A stretch of 64,000 bases of DNA from assembly GCF_021917145.1 (NCBI RefSeq), contig NC_061068.1, forward strand, positions 13,958,355 through 14,022,354, written 5' to 3'. The first letter of the stretch is position 1. Each line of letters starts with the position of its first letter. The position numbers and the translations under genes are program-made. Source of the DNA: Hypomesus transpacificus (Eukaryota > Chordata > Actinopteri > Osmeriformes > Osmeridae). Positions 48,801 to 60,300 of this stretch are shown here, piece by piece. The notes under the pieces were generated by a model. The model saw nothing but the letters and a program-made list of their open reading frames with translations, was not told the origin of the DNA and made no database searches.

Positions 48801-50055
48801 CAGCAGTGGCTCCCTCTTCACCCAGTCTCTGGCCCCCCTGGCCCTCCCGGGAGCCCCTGGCCCCGTCCTCTCCACCTGCAGTACCCCCTCCGGCCACCGG
48901 AGGCCCTCTGAACCGGCGCTGCAGCATTCTGGCTCAGTGTCGGCGGGTGCGCTAAGGAGGAGCCGGACCCTCCACCACCGGCCGCCACCCCAGGAATACC
49001 GGCGGCGCGCCAGCCACCCAGCCTCTCCCTCCTACGCCACGCTGCACCACTGCGGAGGGGTGGCAGCGCCACCTAGAGGCCTAGAGATGGGCCTGCTGGA
49101 GCAGCCAGGCCTCCAGCCCCCAGCCGGCCTGGCCCTTTCCCCCCAGCTGCATGCCCCCGTGCTGGGGGAGCACCGGGGAGCAGGGCCCCTGCCCTGCGGC
49201 CCCTGCTACGACAACAACGCTAACCAGCTGGCACACAGCCGGCGGGTGCAGCACGGGAGGAGCTTTCTGATGGAGCTGCCTGCCAGGGAACGAGAGCGAG
49301 AGAGGGAACGAGAGCGAGAGAGGGAACGAGAAGGACAGCGGGAACGGGAAAGAGACGCTCGCTTCCATTCCCTGGGCCACCCTCCCCAGCAAGGAGACAT
49401 CCACGACACGTGGCCCAAGCCGGCGAGTCGCCAGTCCCAGGGCTCTGGGGGCGGCGGGGGCCTCTACAGCACCCTGGAGGGCCACGTGGGCACCGGGACC
49501 GGGCCGCTCGGCGCTCCCGCCTCCAGGAGCGGTCTCCAGAACCAGAGCCTCAACACCGCTCCCACCCCCCCACGCCTCTCCAGGAACCAGATGCTGAGGG
49601 AGCGGGCCCTGCGGCTGGCGGACGAGCGCAGCGGGATGAGCACGGACGAGGAGAGCCACGGGGACATGCTCCGGGGCCGCTACTGGAGCCGCACAGAGAG
49701 GAGGGAGCACCTCCTATTGGCCCGCGAGCAGCGACATCAGCAGCAGCAAGCCCGCGGGGGCGGGGCTGGGAAAGAGGGCGGGGTCGGCGCGAGGGGCGGG
49801 GCTACACGAGAGGGGTTGGTCTCCAAGGCGGTGGAAGGCGGGTCCCAGGGGGGAGGTGGGGAAAGGGGCGGAGCTTTGGGAGACGGACGGAGCAACACGG
49901 TCCTGGAGCTCAGCCACAGGAAGTTGAGTCGCATGCGGAACAGGAAGGTGCTTGATGATTGGACGACGGTGGAGGAGCTGCTGACTCATGGAACGAGGAT
50001 GGGGAGTGGAGAGATCCTTTGTCCCAGCTCGCTGCTCACTGTTACCACTGTGTGA
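41977..50055 (+). CDS. PDZRN3/PDZRN4-like protein, 3' exons (partial)
   Basis: Exons: 41977-42233, 42673-42829, 47274-47369, 47617-48134 and 48744-50055, with phases that join. Exon 1 gives the end of PDZ1 (VGKRDLTHLGKRDALRILAT, EQPITLQIRG) and CSTQTE, matching DTGTQTD of PDZRN3. Exon 4 holds HHELDSGLGWTDGS and ESFISSELSDSGFYSV. The last exon ends with the family's C-terminal block: LRERALRLADERSGMSTDEE, GRYWSRTERREHLL, LELSHRKL, TVEELLTHGT and a C-terminal SLLTVTTV, a PDZ-ligand-like end. By family knowledge these are RING E3 ubiquitin ligases and scaffolds at synapses, muscle and vascular junctions. RING, the TRAF-type finger, most of PDZ1 and PDZ2 are not found here. Low-complexity parts: a 10-residue repeat (MSLPRDHRDH) in exon 2, a His-Gln run at about 48021-48075 and Arg-Glu repeats at 49287-49350. 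Exon 3 has a weak donor (GTCACT) and no clear homology. Confidence 0.8.
42240..42640. repeat. CA/TA-rich intron (PDZRN-like)
   Basis: Irregular acacacatgtatacac phrases fill the intron between exons 1 and 2. A T run lies at 42382-42393. Confidence 0.85.
42839..42895. repeat. (CA)n microsatellite after PDZRN-like exon 2
   Basis: About 20 CA units begin just after the donor GTGAGACACACACAGG and end at caggagcc, a phrase present on both sides. Confidence 0.93.
42928..43119 (-). mobile_element. tRNA-like short element with inverted ends
   Basis: On the minus strand tggcgtagttggtagtggtc resembles an A box, and gttttgtgttcgagccc about 40 bp later resembles a B box, so the core looks tRNA-derived. 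The ends are inverted: tgtaacgga near 42930 and tccgttaca near 43111-43119. It could be a SINE that happens to have such ends, or a MITE that captured tRNA-like sequence. Confidence 0.5.
43120..44014. other. Intron of the PDZRN-like gene, no coding signal
   Basis: Contains four copies of acagtaatgtt (about 43539-43580) and the left half of a diverged duplication that is also present at about 44160-44335. Confidence 0.5.
44015..44158. mobile_element. 144-bp MITE, near-palindromic
   Basis: Ends TGGCCGGGTTT and AAACCCGGCCA, flanked by TTAT (44011-44014 and 44159-44162). The interior is also inverted (cttaacgctcagagcttctta against taagaagctctgcgttaag), so it can fold as one long hairpin. It has no coding capacity. 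Confidence 0.85.
44652..45829 (-). mobile_element. L2/CR1-like LINE fragment, 3' part
   Basis: Minus-strand reading 45792-45480 gives EHHLQLNLAKTELLIIPAKP, ARNLGVTMDDELSL and QALVLSKLDYCNSLLAGLPA. A frameshift near 45470 leads into TRAARLVYNLPRRSHVTPLL and SLHWLPINARIRFKTLV, ending HLFREYNGT at 45048. The 3'UTR ends with gtcgctttggataaaagcgt then ctgctaaatgaataaatgt, the same tail as the SINE copies. It is 5'-truncated before the catalytic FADD region. Confidence 0.88.
45833..45925. repeat. 23-bp tandem repeat, 4 copies
   Basis: Unit gtgatgtttgtactttagaa plus cat, with gtcatg and acaaca variants. It directly follows the truncated 5' end of the LINE (in its own orientation). Confidence 0.9.
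45930..47273. other. Intron of the PDZRN-like gene
   Basis: Contains a C-rich/A-rich stretch (45978-46005), four copies of a ~28-bp unit (cacacagcctcccacaacgc plus cagtg) at about 46605-46700, cacaaacacactcacaaaca phrases (46768-46830), and a CT-rich acceptor tract before exon 3. Confidence 0.5.
48247..48646. mobile_element. piggyBac-like MITE in the last PDZRN-like intron
   Basis: Left end TTAA|CCCATTAACCAGTTAATG. Right end complement TTGAACCCATCCAGCAGTAG, with TTCA as a mutated TTAA flank. Terminal inverted repeats extend about 120 bp and include gcgtcacaaatatgtgatcg against its inverted partner gcgtcacatatatgtgagcg. TTAA target plus CCC ends is the piggyBac signature. It takes up 400 of the 609 bp of the intron at 48135-48743. 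Confidence 0.75.
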
Positions 50056-53000
50056 ACACAGACTGTGTGTGTGACATGGAGAGAGCAGCACTGTACACCC
50101 TGGGCAGCAGAAACTCAGCCAATAGGTTTGTGTGAGTGAGTGAGTGAGTGAGTGAGTGAGTGAGTGAGTGAGTGAGTGAGTGAGTGAGTGAGGGAGTGAG
50201 GGAGTGTGTGTGCACACGCGCAAGAGTCACTGTGTTGAGAACCTTTGAGAAGTGTGTGTAGGTGCATGACCAACTTAAGAACTTCAGCAAGTGTGTACTT
50301 AAAGGAGAGGATGCGAGTTCATTCGATATCTCACAGAACACACTGATGATCCTGAGGAGAAATCTCCCCTGTAGGTACAGGCATGCCTCCAATGGAAGAG
50401 ATTTCTAAAAGCAATACTGAACTGCAAATGTATCAAGCTAAACACTATCACTTTTTAAGGGTGGCTTCTACGAAGAGGTCACAGTAAAGTATGTAGCATT
50501 AATGTTACGGCCATTTGAATCAATGTCCCATACTGTTGACCGCAGACAGTCACTTTTGATACACAAACTCAGTTTACAGTCATCGCAGAGGAGTGCAGTG
50601 TTTCATGAACTGAAAAAGATGACCTGTTACCCTTGAACACGCAAAGCAATCCTACACTCCTCCTCGTGTAAGGTGCGTACTCTTTATATGGCATCATGAC
50701 ACCTGCGTCAAATAAAATGATCAAAATGAGGGAGAAGAAGTTGAATTCAAACAATATGCTGACACAAACCAAGAAAAGCAAGATTTTATATATACTTTTA
50801 CCGTTACATTGGGCCCGTTTACCATTTACACACAGATTCAACGCTAAGTTGTCATTCAGAATGAACGACAACTTGAACAAACTTTGAGCTGGACTGTTTA
50901 AAAATGTCTGTTTAGCTCCTTCCTATGGCTCTGTCAGTGTTCAATCTCAGGTTGGGCTCAGGAGTTTAACAGACCCCTGTCAGATGTGACACAACTTGGT
51001 TCCCACCATCCACCTTGGGCACCCCCACAAGATCTCTGACACATTCCAACACTAGACATATCAAGTAAAAATCTCCAATGGCATGTGTGCTGTTTAGCTA
51101 GAGGCTAAACTCGACCCATGACAGTAAACTGAGTTCCCTGAAAACTGATTGTCAGGGATGTTCTGAGAGGGGAGAAAATGGGAATTCATACTGATGTTCA
51201 CTAGTTACAATGTCAAGGAGTTATTAGCGTTTATACAGATGTGATTTTCTGACATTTGTCTATGAGGCATATAAATCCCCAAATGATCACCCAGTAATAT
51301 TCATGGGAGAGTACTGTAGCATGTGTCACAGATCAAAATGTGTTGTATTGCATATCAAGGATAAAACTGGTTCCGGGGAAACCTTTCAACCTTCGATCTT
51401 TCTTATAAGGTGACAGCAAAGGCGGTTTCTAAATTCCCTAACTGCCAAGGAAGGACATAAAAAACTTTTGCACATTCTTTTACATATAAATAATTATTAG
51501 ATTTTTCCTCACAAAGGGGACTTCGGCCAGTGGACTGTAGATATAATTATAACGTTTGTCGCTATTTAGTTCGATTGCAAATTGCTTTTAAAGGAGGTTT
51601 GCCGAAAAACAGTAAAGGTATTGTAGGTTATATTTGTGTTGGATATATTTAAATATTGTTCTCGTGACAGTCACAAAAACGTGAGAGAAATTGTTTGTTT
51701 TTATAATTTGTAAACAAAAAAGAAAAAAAATCTGTATCGGACTTTGTTTACCATTTTAGCAGAGTGAACAGTAAAACTAACATTATTTTGCTATTTTGAA
51801 CCGTATTGCTACTGCTCTTATTCTGTTGAAACCTGTGCATAAGTGTTCTGTTAGTGGCTTGGAAGGTTCGGGGGTTGTATATGCGCATGTCAGGGTCACA
51901 CAGGCGTCGGTAAAGCACACTCTCTTAACAAAGCGTTATTATGGTATTCAGGGATGTTTACAAATCCATTAGTTTACATTCAGTGTTGGCTGTATGTGAC
52001 AGAGACAGAAAGCGCTCCACAGTGTCACTAGCTGTGTGGCTCATAGCATCCTCCTGTTAGCTGCACCTGATGTCGAAAGATCACAGACAGCTTATTTGCA
52101 CTGCGTGTTTTATCACATAATTAAAACTTATTTCACGCAGCGTGCATTTGGCACACACACACACTCGCAGCAAGACTGACAAGTGTCTGCCTGACGAGCA
52201 GAGAGAACGAGTGCGTAAAAGAGATCAAGTATAAAGGAGAGAGAGGAGATCGAGGGAAGGAAGGAAAGCGAGCAACGTAGAGACTGAAGGAGGGAGAAAG
52301 AGAGGAGAGAGGTGGTGGGAAATCAAAAAGGGGAGATTGAGTGAGAGATAAAGCATGTCAGATGTCTTAAAAACAAATCTTTCCTCAAGGTGTATGTGTG
52401 CACCGTGTCACACTCGGCATGACTCCACAACCCTGCATTATGGATGAAAATAAGGGGAGGATGTATTCTCTCCATCTATTTCCCCTCTCCATCTCTCCTT
52501 CTCCCTCTCCCTACCTCTCGCTTCCTTCTCCACTATGTGAGGATTAAGAGCGCTGAAAATAGCTCTCCTTTATGAAAGGAAACATAGAAATGCTCGGTGG
52601 TGGGGACTGGAGCATTGCACAACTTCAATGTCTGTATGTGTGTACGGGTTGGCACCTTTTCACTTTTCAGACAAAACAATACTTTTTGGGATATGTGGTT
52701 GTAATAAAGAGATTTTAATTAGCTACAAAAATGGCTTTGCCTGTGTTTCTTGTTGTTAAATAGTGTTTGGTGAAGAAGAAAAAAACATCTGTCTGGTTAC
52801 AGTTGACTGTCGTTAGGCAGAGAAATCAAGTCCTATTCCTTCCTCCATAGATTTTTTTTATTTTTTATGTGATATTTTGATGCAATTCTTGTTGGACTGC
52901 TGTGTTCTTATAGACAAGGTGAGAGAGATCGAAAAGTGCACAGTTTTAGTCACAGCAACTGCTTGCCGATTAGATAACTATATTTTGTAGTTTTGTTCTG

Positions 53001-53605
53001 GCAGTTGTTGGATTTAAGACCACTGTGCTGTTATATTAGTCCTGCTTTGATCACTGTGCCTGGTAGCTGAGACATAGTAACTTTGTCTGGGAAATACAGA
53101 CCAACCCTTGACTCTGACCACAGAAATACTGCTGCACTTCTGATCCTTGACCTTCCACTGAACCTTCTGTACTGTATTCTATTTATATGTCCTTTTACAT
53201 GCAGCATCCGCTATGCGAACAAACTGTAAAAAATGTTTAGAGATCTAAGTTGCACAATGGGTGCCTGTAACAGATCTGTCTTTACTTTGTTAAAGGAGAG
53301 GTCATACTAAAGACAGATTGCAGCCTGATCTGGTATTACAATTATTGTCAATGCAGAATCCCAGTCAAATGGTTTGATCAAATCAAGACCAGGTTTAATG
53401 GTATGATAAAAAAACGCAGACAATACATGTAATATTCATAGCCCTACTACATTAAATGAGCCAAGAACGAATTCAGATCTGGATCTAAACATCCGATCTA
53501 ATGCATCTAGTGAGACATTTCAACCCAAGGCTGTTCTGGTAAGTGTAGTGTGAACCATCCTGACATGCATAAGCATGAGGTACTGAGGCACATGCTAATA
53601 TGGCC
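50056..53605 (+). other. Probable long 3'UTR of the PDZRN-like gene, then intergenic
   Basis: Starts at the stop and has (GTGA)n at 50133-50200. Possible poly(A) signals AATAAA occur at 50711-50716 and 52703-52708. The sequence is AT-rich and non-repetitive. No protein-like frame is seen. Confidence 0.45.
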
Positions 53606-53950
53606 CCGCTCTCTTGTCCTCTGAGCCTGACGTGCTCTCTGGTCCTCTGAGCCTGATGTGCTCTCTGGTCCTCTGAGCCTGACGTGCTCTCTGGTCCTCT
53701 GAGCCTGACGTGCTCTCTGGTTCTCTGAGCCCGACGTGCTCTCTGGTTCTCTGAGCCTGATGTGCTCTCTGGTTCTCTGAGCCTGATGTGCTCTCTGGTC
53801 CTCTGAGCCCGACGTGCTCTCTGGTTCTCTGAGCCCGATGTGCTCTCTGGTTCTCTGAGCCTGACGTGCTCTCTGGTTCTCTGAGCCCGACGTGCTCTCT
53901 GGTTCCCTGAGCCTGACGTGCTCTCTGGTCCTCTGAGCCTGACGTGCTCT
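53606..53950. repeat. 26-bp minisatellite, about 13 copies
   Basis: Unit gacgtgctctctggtcctct plus gagcct, with tgatg/cgacg and ttctct/tcctct variants. Because 26 is not a multiple of three, the frames cycle; the minus-strand open frame (STSGSENQRAH) is an artefact. Confidence 0.95.
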
Positions 53951-56609
53951 GTGTCACCACAGCTTTCATGGAGCTGGGAGCTGCTGCAGAGGCCATGATG
54001 ACACGCACAGTCCAGGTCCTGATTCCCAGGACCAACAGGTTCGGTCAGGGTTCACCTCACTTCAAATCAAGCCCCTCTAACCCTCAATCATTAAAGAAAC
54101 CTATTTCGAAGACCTGTGGAGCTATGAAAGCAGGGCAGGAGACAAGCTTGCTAGCTCCCTGGATTAAAACAACACAACAGGTGGAAGCAGGGAGGGAGAG
54201 ATGGGTACGGAGATCCACCAAGCCCCATCGAATGGCCTGTTCAAACACAAGAATTAGCGGACCATCGAAGTGACGGCTATCCTTGTTTTCTAGACTCACA
54301 GTAACACCATGAACAACACCGTCGACCATCTTGTATTCTGCACTGGTCCAGGAGCAAACATAGCCCACCGTCACCATAACAACAGCGGAGTTATATAAGC
54401 GCTCTGAAGGATGAGCAGTTGGGTAAGCTCATCCCTCAATCTGCCTTGTGGTCGTTCAGCAACACTTCAGTTCATCACGAGGGAAGGTTCCAGGGATGTG
54501 TTACATCTGAACGTCTAAAAACAGGAAATGGGGCACGATGTGTCACAATAGTGAGCATCATTTATGCATGTCTGTGTGACGTCCTTGTGACTGTAAGGAG
54601 CGTATATGAGCACTGCTGTTCATAACCAGTGAGTCAAAAGCTTAATTAAGACTTGTGCATTTGAATGCTTCTTTAAAAAAAAAAAAGATTTTACCTCTGT
54701 TTTACAACGAAAGGCAGTAGTGTTTTTCACTTCTCATATTGAGTTACAGAACTACACTCCAAGCATACAGCTTCCTGACAAACATCTTAGTGCTTCCCCG
54801 TACTGCTTATTGCCGTTATGTGAGCTTGTACCGTCTCGTGGTCGTTGTGTGACACAATGTCATTTTGCACGGCAACCTCACTGGCAGTGTGGCTGCAGCA
54901 CCCCCCTGTGGAACAACTAGACACACGCAGATGCTGAAATGGTCTCCAGCAGCAAATGCACTGATACCTCTTAATGCCATCCATTGGGCCTCCTTTGCCA
55001 TGTATTTTGTATTGTCTAATTTTACTAAGATTATATATATAAACTGAAAATGAACTGGATGGCTGAAGGGGAAGTGAACAGGTTTGTTCCAGTTTGGATT
55101 TGTGGTGATGTAGGTACTTGTGGGGATATAAAAATGACTAAATGAAGGGGAGGACTTTTACAGGGCCTATCCTCACCACGTTCATGACGACCACGTTCTA
55201 CAGTGGTACCAGGTTCTACAGGAACACCTGGTTCTAGAGGGACACCAGGTTCTACAGGAACAGAAGGTTCTACAGACGGGAACTTGATTAGGTTGACGGG
55301 AAACAATAACCTCTTTCACAGCCTACTCTGATAACCTAGAACTCCCATACAAACAGGCTCCACTCACCAAAGATCCAAATGGTTTAATGAATGTATTAAA
55401 AAAGTATAAAGCACCTATACAGAAACGGTGACGCAGTAATGAAAGGCAGGGAGTATCTTCAGAGCTCTGTACATCCCGCACCCCGCACAGAACACAGGTA
55501 CAACTGAACATCAAGGTACACGCATAGGAGAGGAGTTCAACGTCCAGGTAACCATAGTGACATCAATCCTTGAGGGTCAGGGGAAGGAGAACCCCCCAGG
55601 GTCCAGTGATTCCGGGCTGTCTTTCATCATCCTGGAGGGGGGCATTCTGAGTTCATGAGGACAGTCTTTAGTGGTGAGAAGAGATGAGGGCTGCCGTCTC
55701 TTCTCCAGGACCAGGGCCCCGTCAATCCAGACCCTGCAGATCAGGCTGCTTGTACGACTGGGAACCCAGATTTCCTGTGGGGGGGAAAGGTCACAAGCAT
55801 CAGAGAGCGCCTGGGACCAGTACAGTAACACCACGCCAGTGGATCAGGGACCGTGGTGATGCCACTGTGACACTGGTTATCATGCAAGTAACCATTCGTC
55901 TGCTCAGCTGGACCATTTGCTGCTAGAGCCTTTCATGGTTCACTGACTAGTTACTGGCACTGGTCAAATATACAGAGGGGCGATGACGCATTGAGTGTTC
56001 CGGCTTTTAAACAGTCAACTAGGATTCATCTGGTGGGCCTTCTTAAGTTGCACATGACATAAGCACGGGATACAGAGAGAGAGAGTTCAAACAATAACAA
56101 CAAACTAATCCCAGGAAACCAGCTTGCACATCGTACGCACAGGAGATCCCACTAAGCACGCCTCACACGTACACGCCCGTCCCAATCAAGCTAGACGCAC
56201 GGCCCTGCAGGAGCGCCTGCCGCAAGAGCGCCTGCCACAGGGGCCCACAGAGGACATGAGGAAGCGTACCTGGAGACACACAGCACACACGCCTGCGACG
56301 AGCGAGCAGGAGCCAGGCAGGAGCAGGAGGGTCAAAGGGCAAGCAGGAAGTAGGTGAAGCTAGCCATGGGAGAGCCCACGAGGACCTGACGCTGCCTACA
56401 GGAAGTCAGCACTGACCACGCCCACTCTGGGAGAGGGGGGGGGGGCTAAGCAAGGGGGTGGGGTCATGTGTCCGGTGTCTAGCTTAGGGGACTTGCAGGA
56501 TCAGTCAGCATGTGGGTGTTGGAGAAGGCTGGGAGGGGGGGGAAAGGGGGGGGCAAAGTGAAGCAACGTGAAAAGCTAGCCTAGCGTAGCTCCCAGCCAT
56601 GAGGCGCGG
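53951..56609. other. Region downstream of rbbp5 (minus strand), no gene recognised
   Basis: Includes a few ggttctacaggaacaccagg-like repeats (55195-55275), a poly-A stretch at 54675-54686 and a G-rich stretch (56425-56550). Part of it should be rbbp5 3'UTR or hold a small last exon, but I see no decisive signal. Confidence 0.4.
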
Positions 56610-57318
56610 CTAGAGGGAGCTCGGGTCCTTACCAGCTGTGGCTAGGCCCCCCTCCATCCTGCCCTTCATCCCTCCTCCTCCTCCTCCTCCTCCCGCGTCT
56701 CCGTCCGAGGGGTAGGGCCGCTCGCCCCTGTGGGGTTTGGGCCTGAAGGGGAAGTCTTTCTCTTTACCTTTGGAGCCTTTGGGACGGCCCGCGGTCTTCT
56801 TCTTTGACTTGCTGTCGCCCTTCACGCCCAGCAGGGGGTGCACCTCTGGGGGACAGGAGGACAGGGGAAGGGGGGGTTAGTTTACAGGGTGTGATCACCC
56901 TTCAGCAGCACTGGGTGCCATGGAGTCATCACTGAAGCTTTGGATTTTGTATTGATTTGGATCAGAATCACATTTCACTCGATTTGCGCTTATGACCGAA
57001 TTGTTCAGTGGGGTTGAATACGTTTGCAGGGCCGTGTGTGATGCGTGTGTCCTCGTTTAAGGCCTCACCGTCACTGGGCACCCCCTGCAGCTCGATGGTG
57101 GTGGTGCGGGCCTTCTTCTTGGCCGGCCCCCCCTCGGACGAGGGCTGCCGCTGCTTCTTGCCGTCCCCCGCAGATGAGGGCTCCTCGGCGGGGGCCGTCT
57201 GCGAGGCGCCTCCAGCGCCGTCCGGAGGAGGGCCGAACGGGTTCTCCTCGGGGTCCTCCACCTCCGGAGCGATGGGCAGGTACAGCAGGGCCTTGTAGTC
57301 CTCCAGCTCCTCGTCACT

Positions 57319-57365
<47 letters not shown>

Positions 57366-60300
57366 GGGATAGGGGGGCAGGTGGAGGTGAGGGTAGGAGA
57401 AGAAGGTGTGGGTGAAGGTAGGTAGGGTTGGATGTGAGGATGGGGGTGGAGGTAGGAGTGGGAGTGGTGGTGAGGATAGAAGAGGGGGAGGATTTAGTTC
57501 TCAGCAGGTTTCAAGGTTGGTGTGAATAGTGGACCAGGTCTATCCCCAAATCCCCTCCAGTCACCTGCTGCAGAAGGCTATGATGGGGTCGACAGAGGTC
57601 ACATCTACCTCCTCATCCTCGGCCGCATCCGCGCCTAACACACACACACACACACACAAATACACAGCATCAATATCCTTTCACTAGAAAGATAATGGAA
57701 AGACAGTGTGTGGTGTGTGTGTGTACCTGTCTGTTCTGGTTCACTCTTGTCCTCGTCTTCTATGTCAAACTCAGACTCTCTCTCCTCGTACTCCACATTC
57801 TCGTCCAGCTCTTTAAAGTCCGGGGCAAAAGCACTCCAGTTTTCCTGAACACCCAAAACAACAACTCACAATGCAGCTAGAACTGGCACTGGCTGCTAGA
57901 AGTATTATTATGAGACTATTGGGGTTTTGGTTTGGAATTGGTTGGTTTTGGCCACCAGCTGATTTACTTGTTTGTTTTGTTTTGACCACCTTTGTTACTT
58001 TCACTAGTTCCCAGAGTAGGGTACAGGTGTGAGTTTGGAATGGTTCCTGCATCTTAGGCAGGGTTTTAGGGGCATGTTTACCCAGACAAGGGCCGACAGG
58101 AGGGGCTGGGAATGGGACACTCACCACTTGGTTCTGGGCCCAGATGGACACCACTCCGCTGGAGATGGAGGCGATGATGGGACGCACCGGGTGCCACTGT
58201 GGAGGTCAGGGGTCAACAGAGGGGCTTCAGGGGTCAAAGGCATTTCAAACAGTCAACTAAACCACTTATCTGACACAATCTTTTTGGTTGTTTATTTTAT
58301 TTTGCCTGTCTGGATGCCTTTGTGTCTGTATTGTGCTTCCTGGATAAATCAGAAACTGAAACATGAAAGATTTTCCATGAAGCATTTTGGATGAGGCTTC
58401 CTAGGTCATTATTTATTTTTTGAATGAGTTAAATACTGCTTCAATGAAATAGAGTAGAACGATTCAGTTAAATCAGATGTTTCAAGTTTGGGTTGGGTTT
58501 CTCCTCCTGCTGGAGGCTCCGAAGCGAGACAGTCTACAGGAGCAGTCTAGTCTACAGGAGCAGTCTAGTCTACACGGGCAGACGCCCCTGGCATGGGCCC
58601 CTCCTCCAGGAGCCACGAAGCGCCTCCTCTTTGACTCCCTCTCTTGGACTCTCTGGCTCTCCCTGTCCAGGTCGGCCCACGAGTCAAACACACTCAGCCG
58701 CAGGTTGAAACTGTGCCTTTCTGACGCCGTGCAGGGCAGCTGCTCGGTGACGGGGTCAAAGTAGACGGAGTAGAGGGGCAGGGTGGCTAGCTCGGGGCGC
58801 TGGGACATGCTGGAGTAGATGTGCTCCAGGGGGTGGCGGGGCCCCGGGGGGCGTCCCGGGCAGAGGTCGCGCCACAGAGCCGACACGACGGCGTCCAGAG
58901 TGGGCTGAGGCTGCCACAGCTGGAAGGAGGGACACGGAGCAGGGCGCTGGGACATGCTGGCAGGGTGCTGGGACATGCTGGCAGGGTGCTGGGGCATGCT
59001 GGCAGGGCGCTGGGACATGCTGGCAGGGTGCTGGGACATGCTGGAGAAGCCTGACGGTCACAGGTTAGATATCATTGTCTGACCTTTGCTAGTATCCCTC
59101 TCTGAACGCCAGAATCATTTCATATAACCCGCACTAAAGTAGGGGGAATCTCGTGAAGAGTCTAAGAGTCCCTTGGCCAGTAAGGCCACAGTCACATTGA
59201 ACATGAACTGCCCTCTTTAATGACGTGACAGCTAACAGTGTCCAGAGCATTCTGGGTTTCCCATATGAAACCAGATGTCAAACTAAGAGACTGTGCTTAC
59301 CCATCTCCCTCATGATTATCACTGTTTTTAAACTGTCCAAGTATATCTAACAGGTTTTTTTTTTTCAAAAGTGGTTTAAAGTGGAGCGTCCACAAATTGA
59401 AGGAGGGTACAATTAAACCATTCTTCAAGCAAACACTCAAACCAAAATAATAATATTTCAGGTAAGGAATTGGTATGGTGCAATAACTTTTGGTGCTCAC
59501 GGTAGCTAACATTTCTCTTGGGTTTAATATTAAAGGAACATTGTAACCTATAGACTGGCTATCTTACATTACACTACACTAACTTTTCATTACACTAATA
59601 TTGTGAATACATCAGATAAGAGGAAATCATGTCTTACCTTCAAAATCAAAATGTTTTCGTATGAAATGTGAAACTTTCTACTCTGTTTACTCTTGACTTC
59701 CAGCGGAATTGTCAACCAGATTCTTAGAATTCATAGAACACCATGTCATTCCTTGCCCAGTGTCAGGGTTAGGTACCCTTTCTTCCAGTCTTAGTGTTGC
59801 TAATATAGTTGTGAAGGAACAGAAAGGACCCAGCAGTGCCTTTGTGTTCAGGAAATGTTTTTGTAAGTTGAAAAGGGTAGAGAAGAGCTATGGGATCATC
59901 AACCACTAGCTGTGCAGCCATGTTACACCTCCTGGAGTCTTGATTGTCCTTTGTTAGGTTCATTATGTCAAGACTGGACCTGCTAGGCAGGGTCTTCTAA
60001 GGTCAGGTATTGTAGGTCGCCATACCAGGCTATTGGCATCCTTGGTTTCCCACCAACGAGTAATGCTGCAATAGAACGTTCTAGTGAGCTGCAACCACGG
60101 ATGTAAATCCCATCACTGGGACACTAACATTTGGAGCTGGCTAATATCTAAGTAAGTAATAGTGTGTTAGCTTGACTGGGACCCGTCCTTAGGTTCCACT
60201 GGTGTCGTCAGGATCCTGTCTGCTCCCAGAACTTACCTCTGTAGGTGGCTTCAAACACTATGAACGCAGGGCTTTGTTGCCAACTATCAGCTTATCAACC

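Noticed and set aside
49081..49710. Minus-strand 209-residue frame opposite the last PDZRN-like exon
   Set aside because: GC-rich antisense shadow; the plus strand carries the conserved family motifs.
53595..54035. Minus-strand frame with REHVGLREPESTSGS repeats
   Set aside because: Arises from a 26-bp minisatellite; the non-triplet period means the phrase order is only chance.
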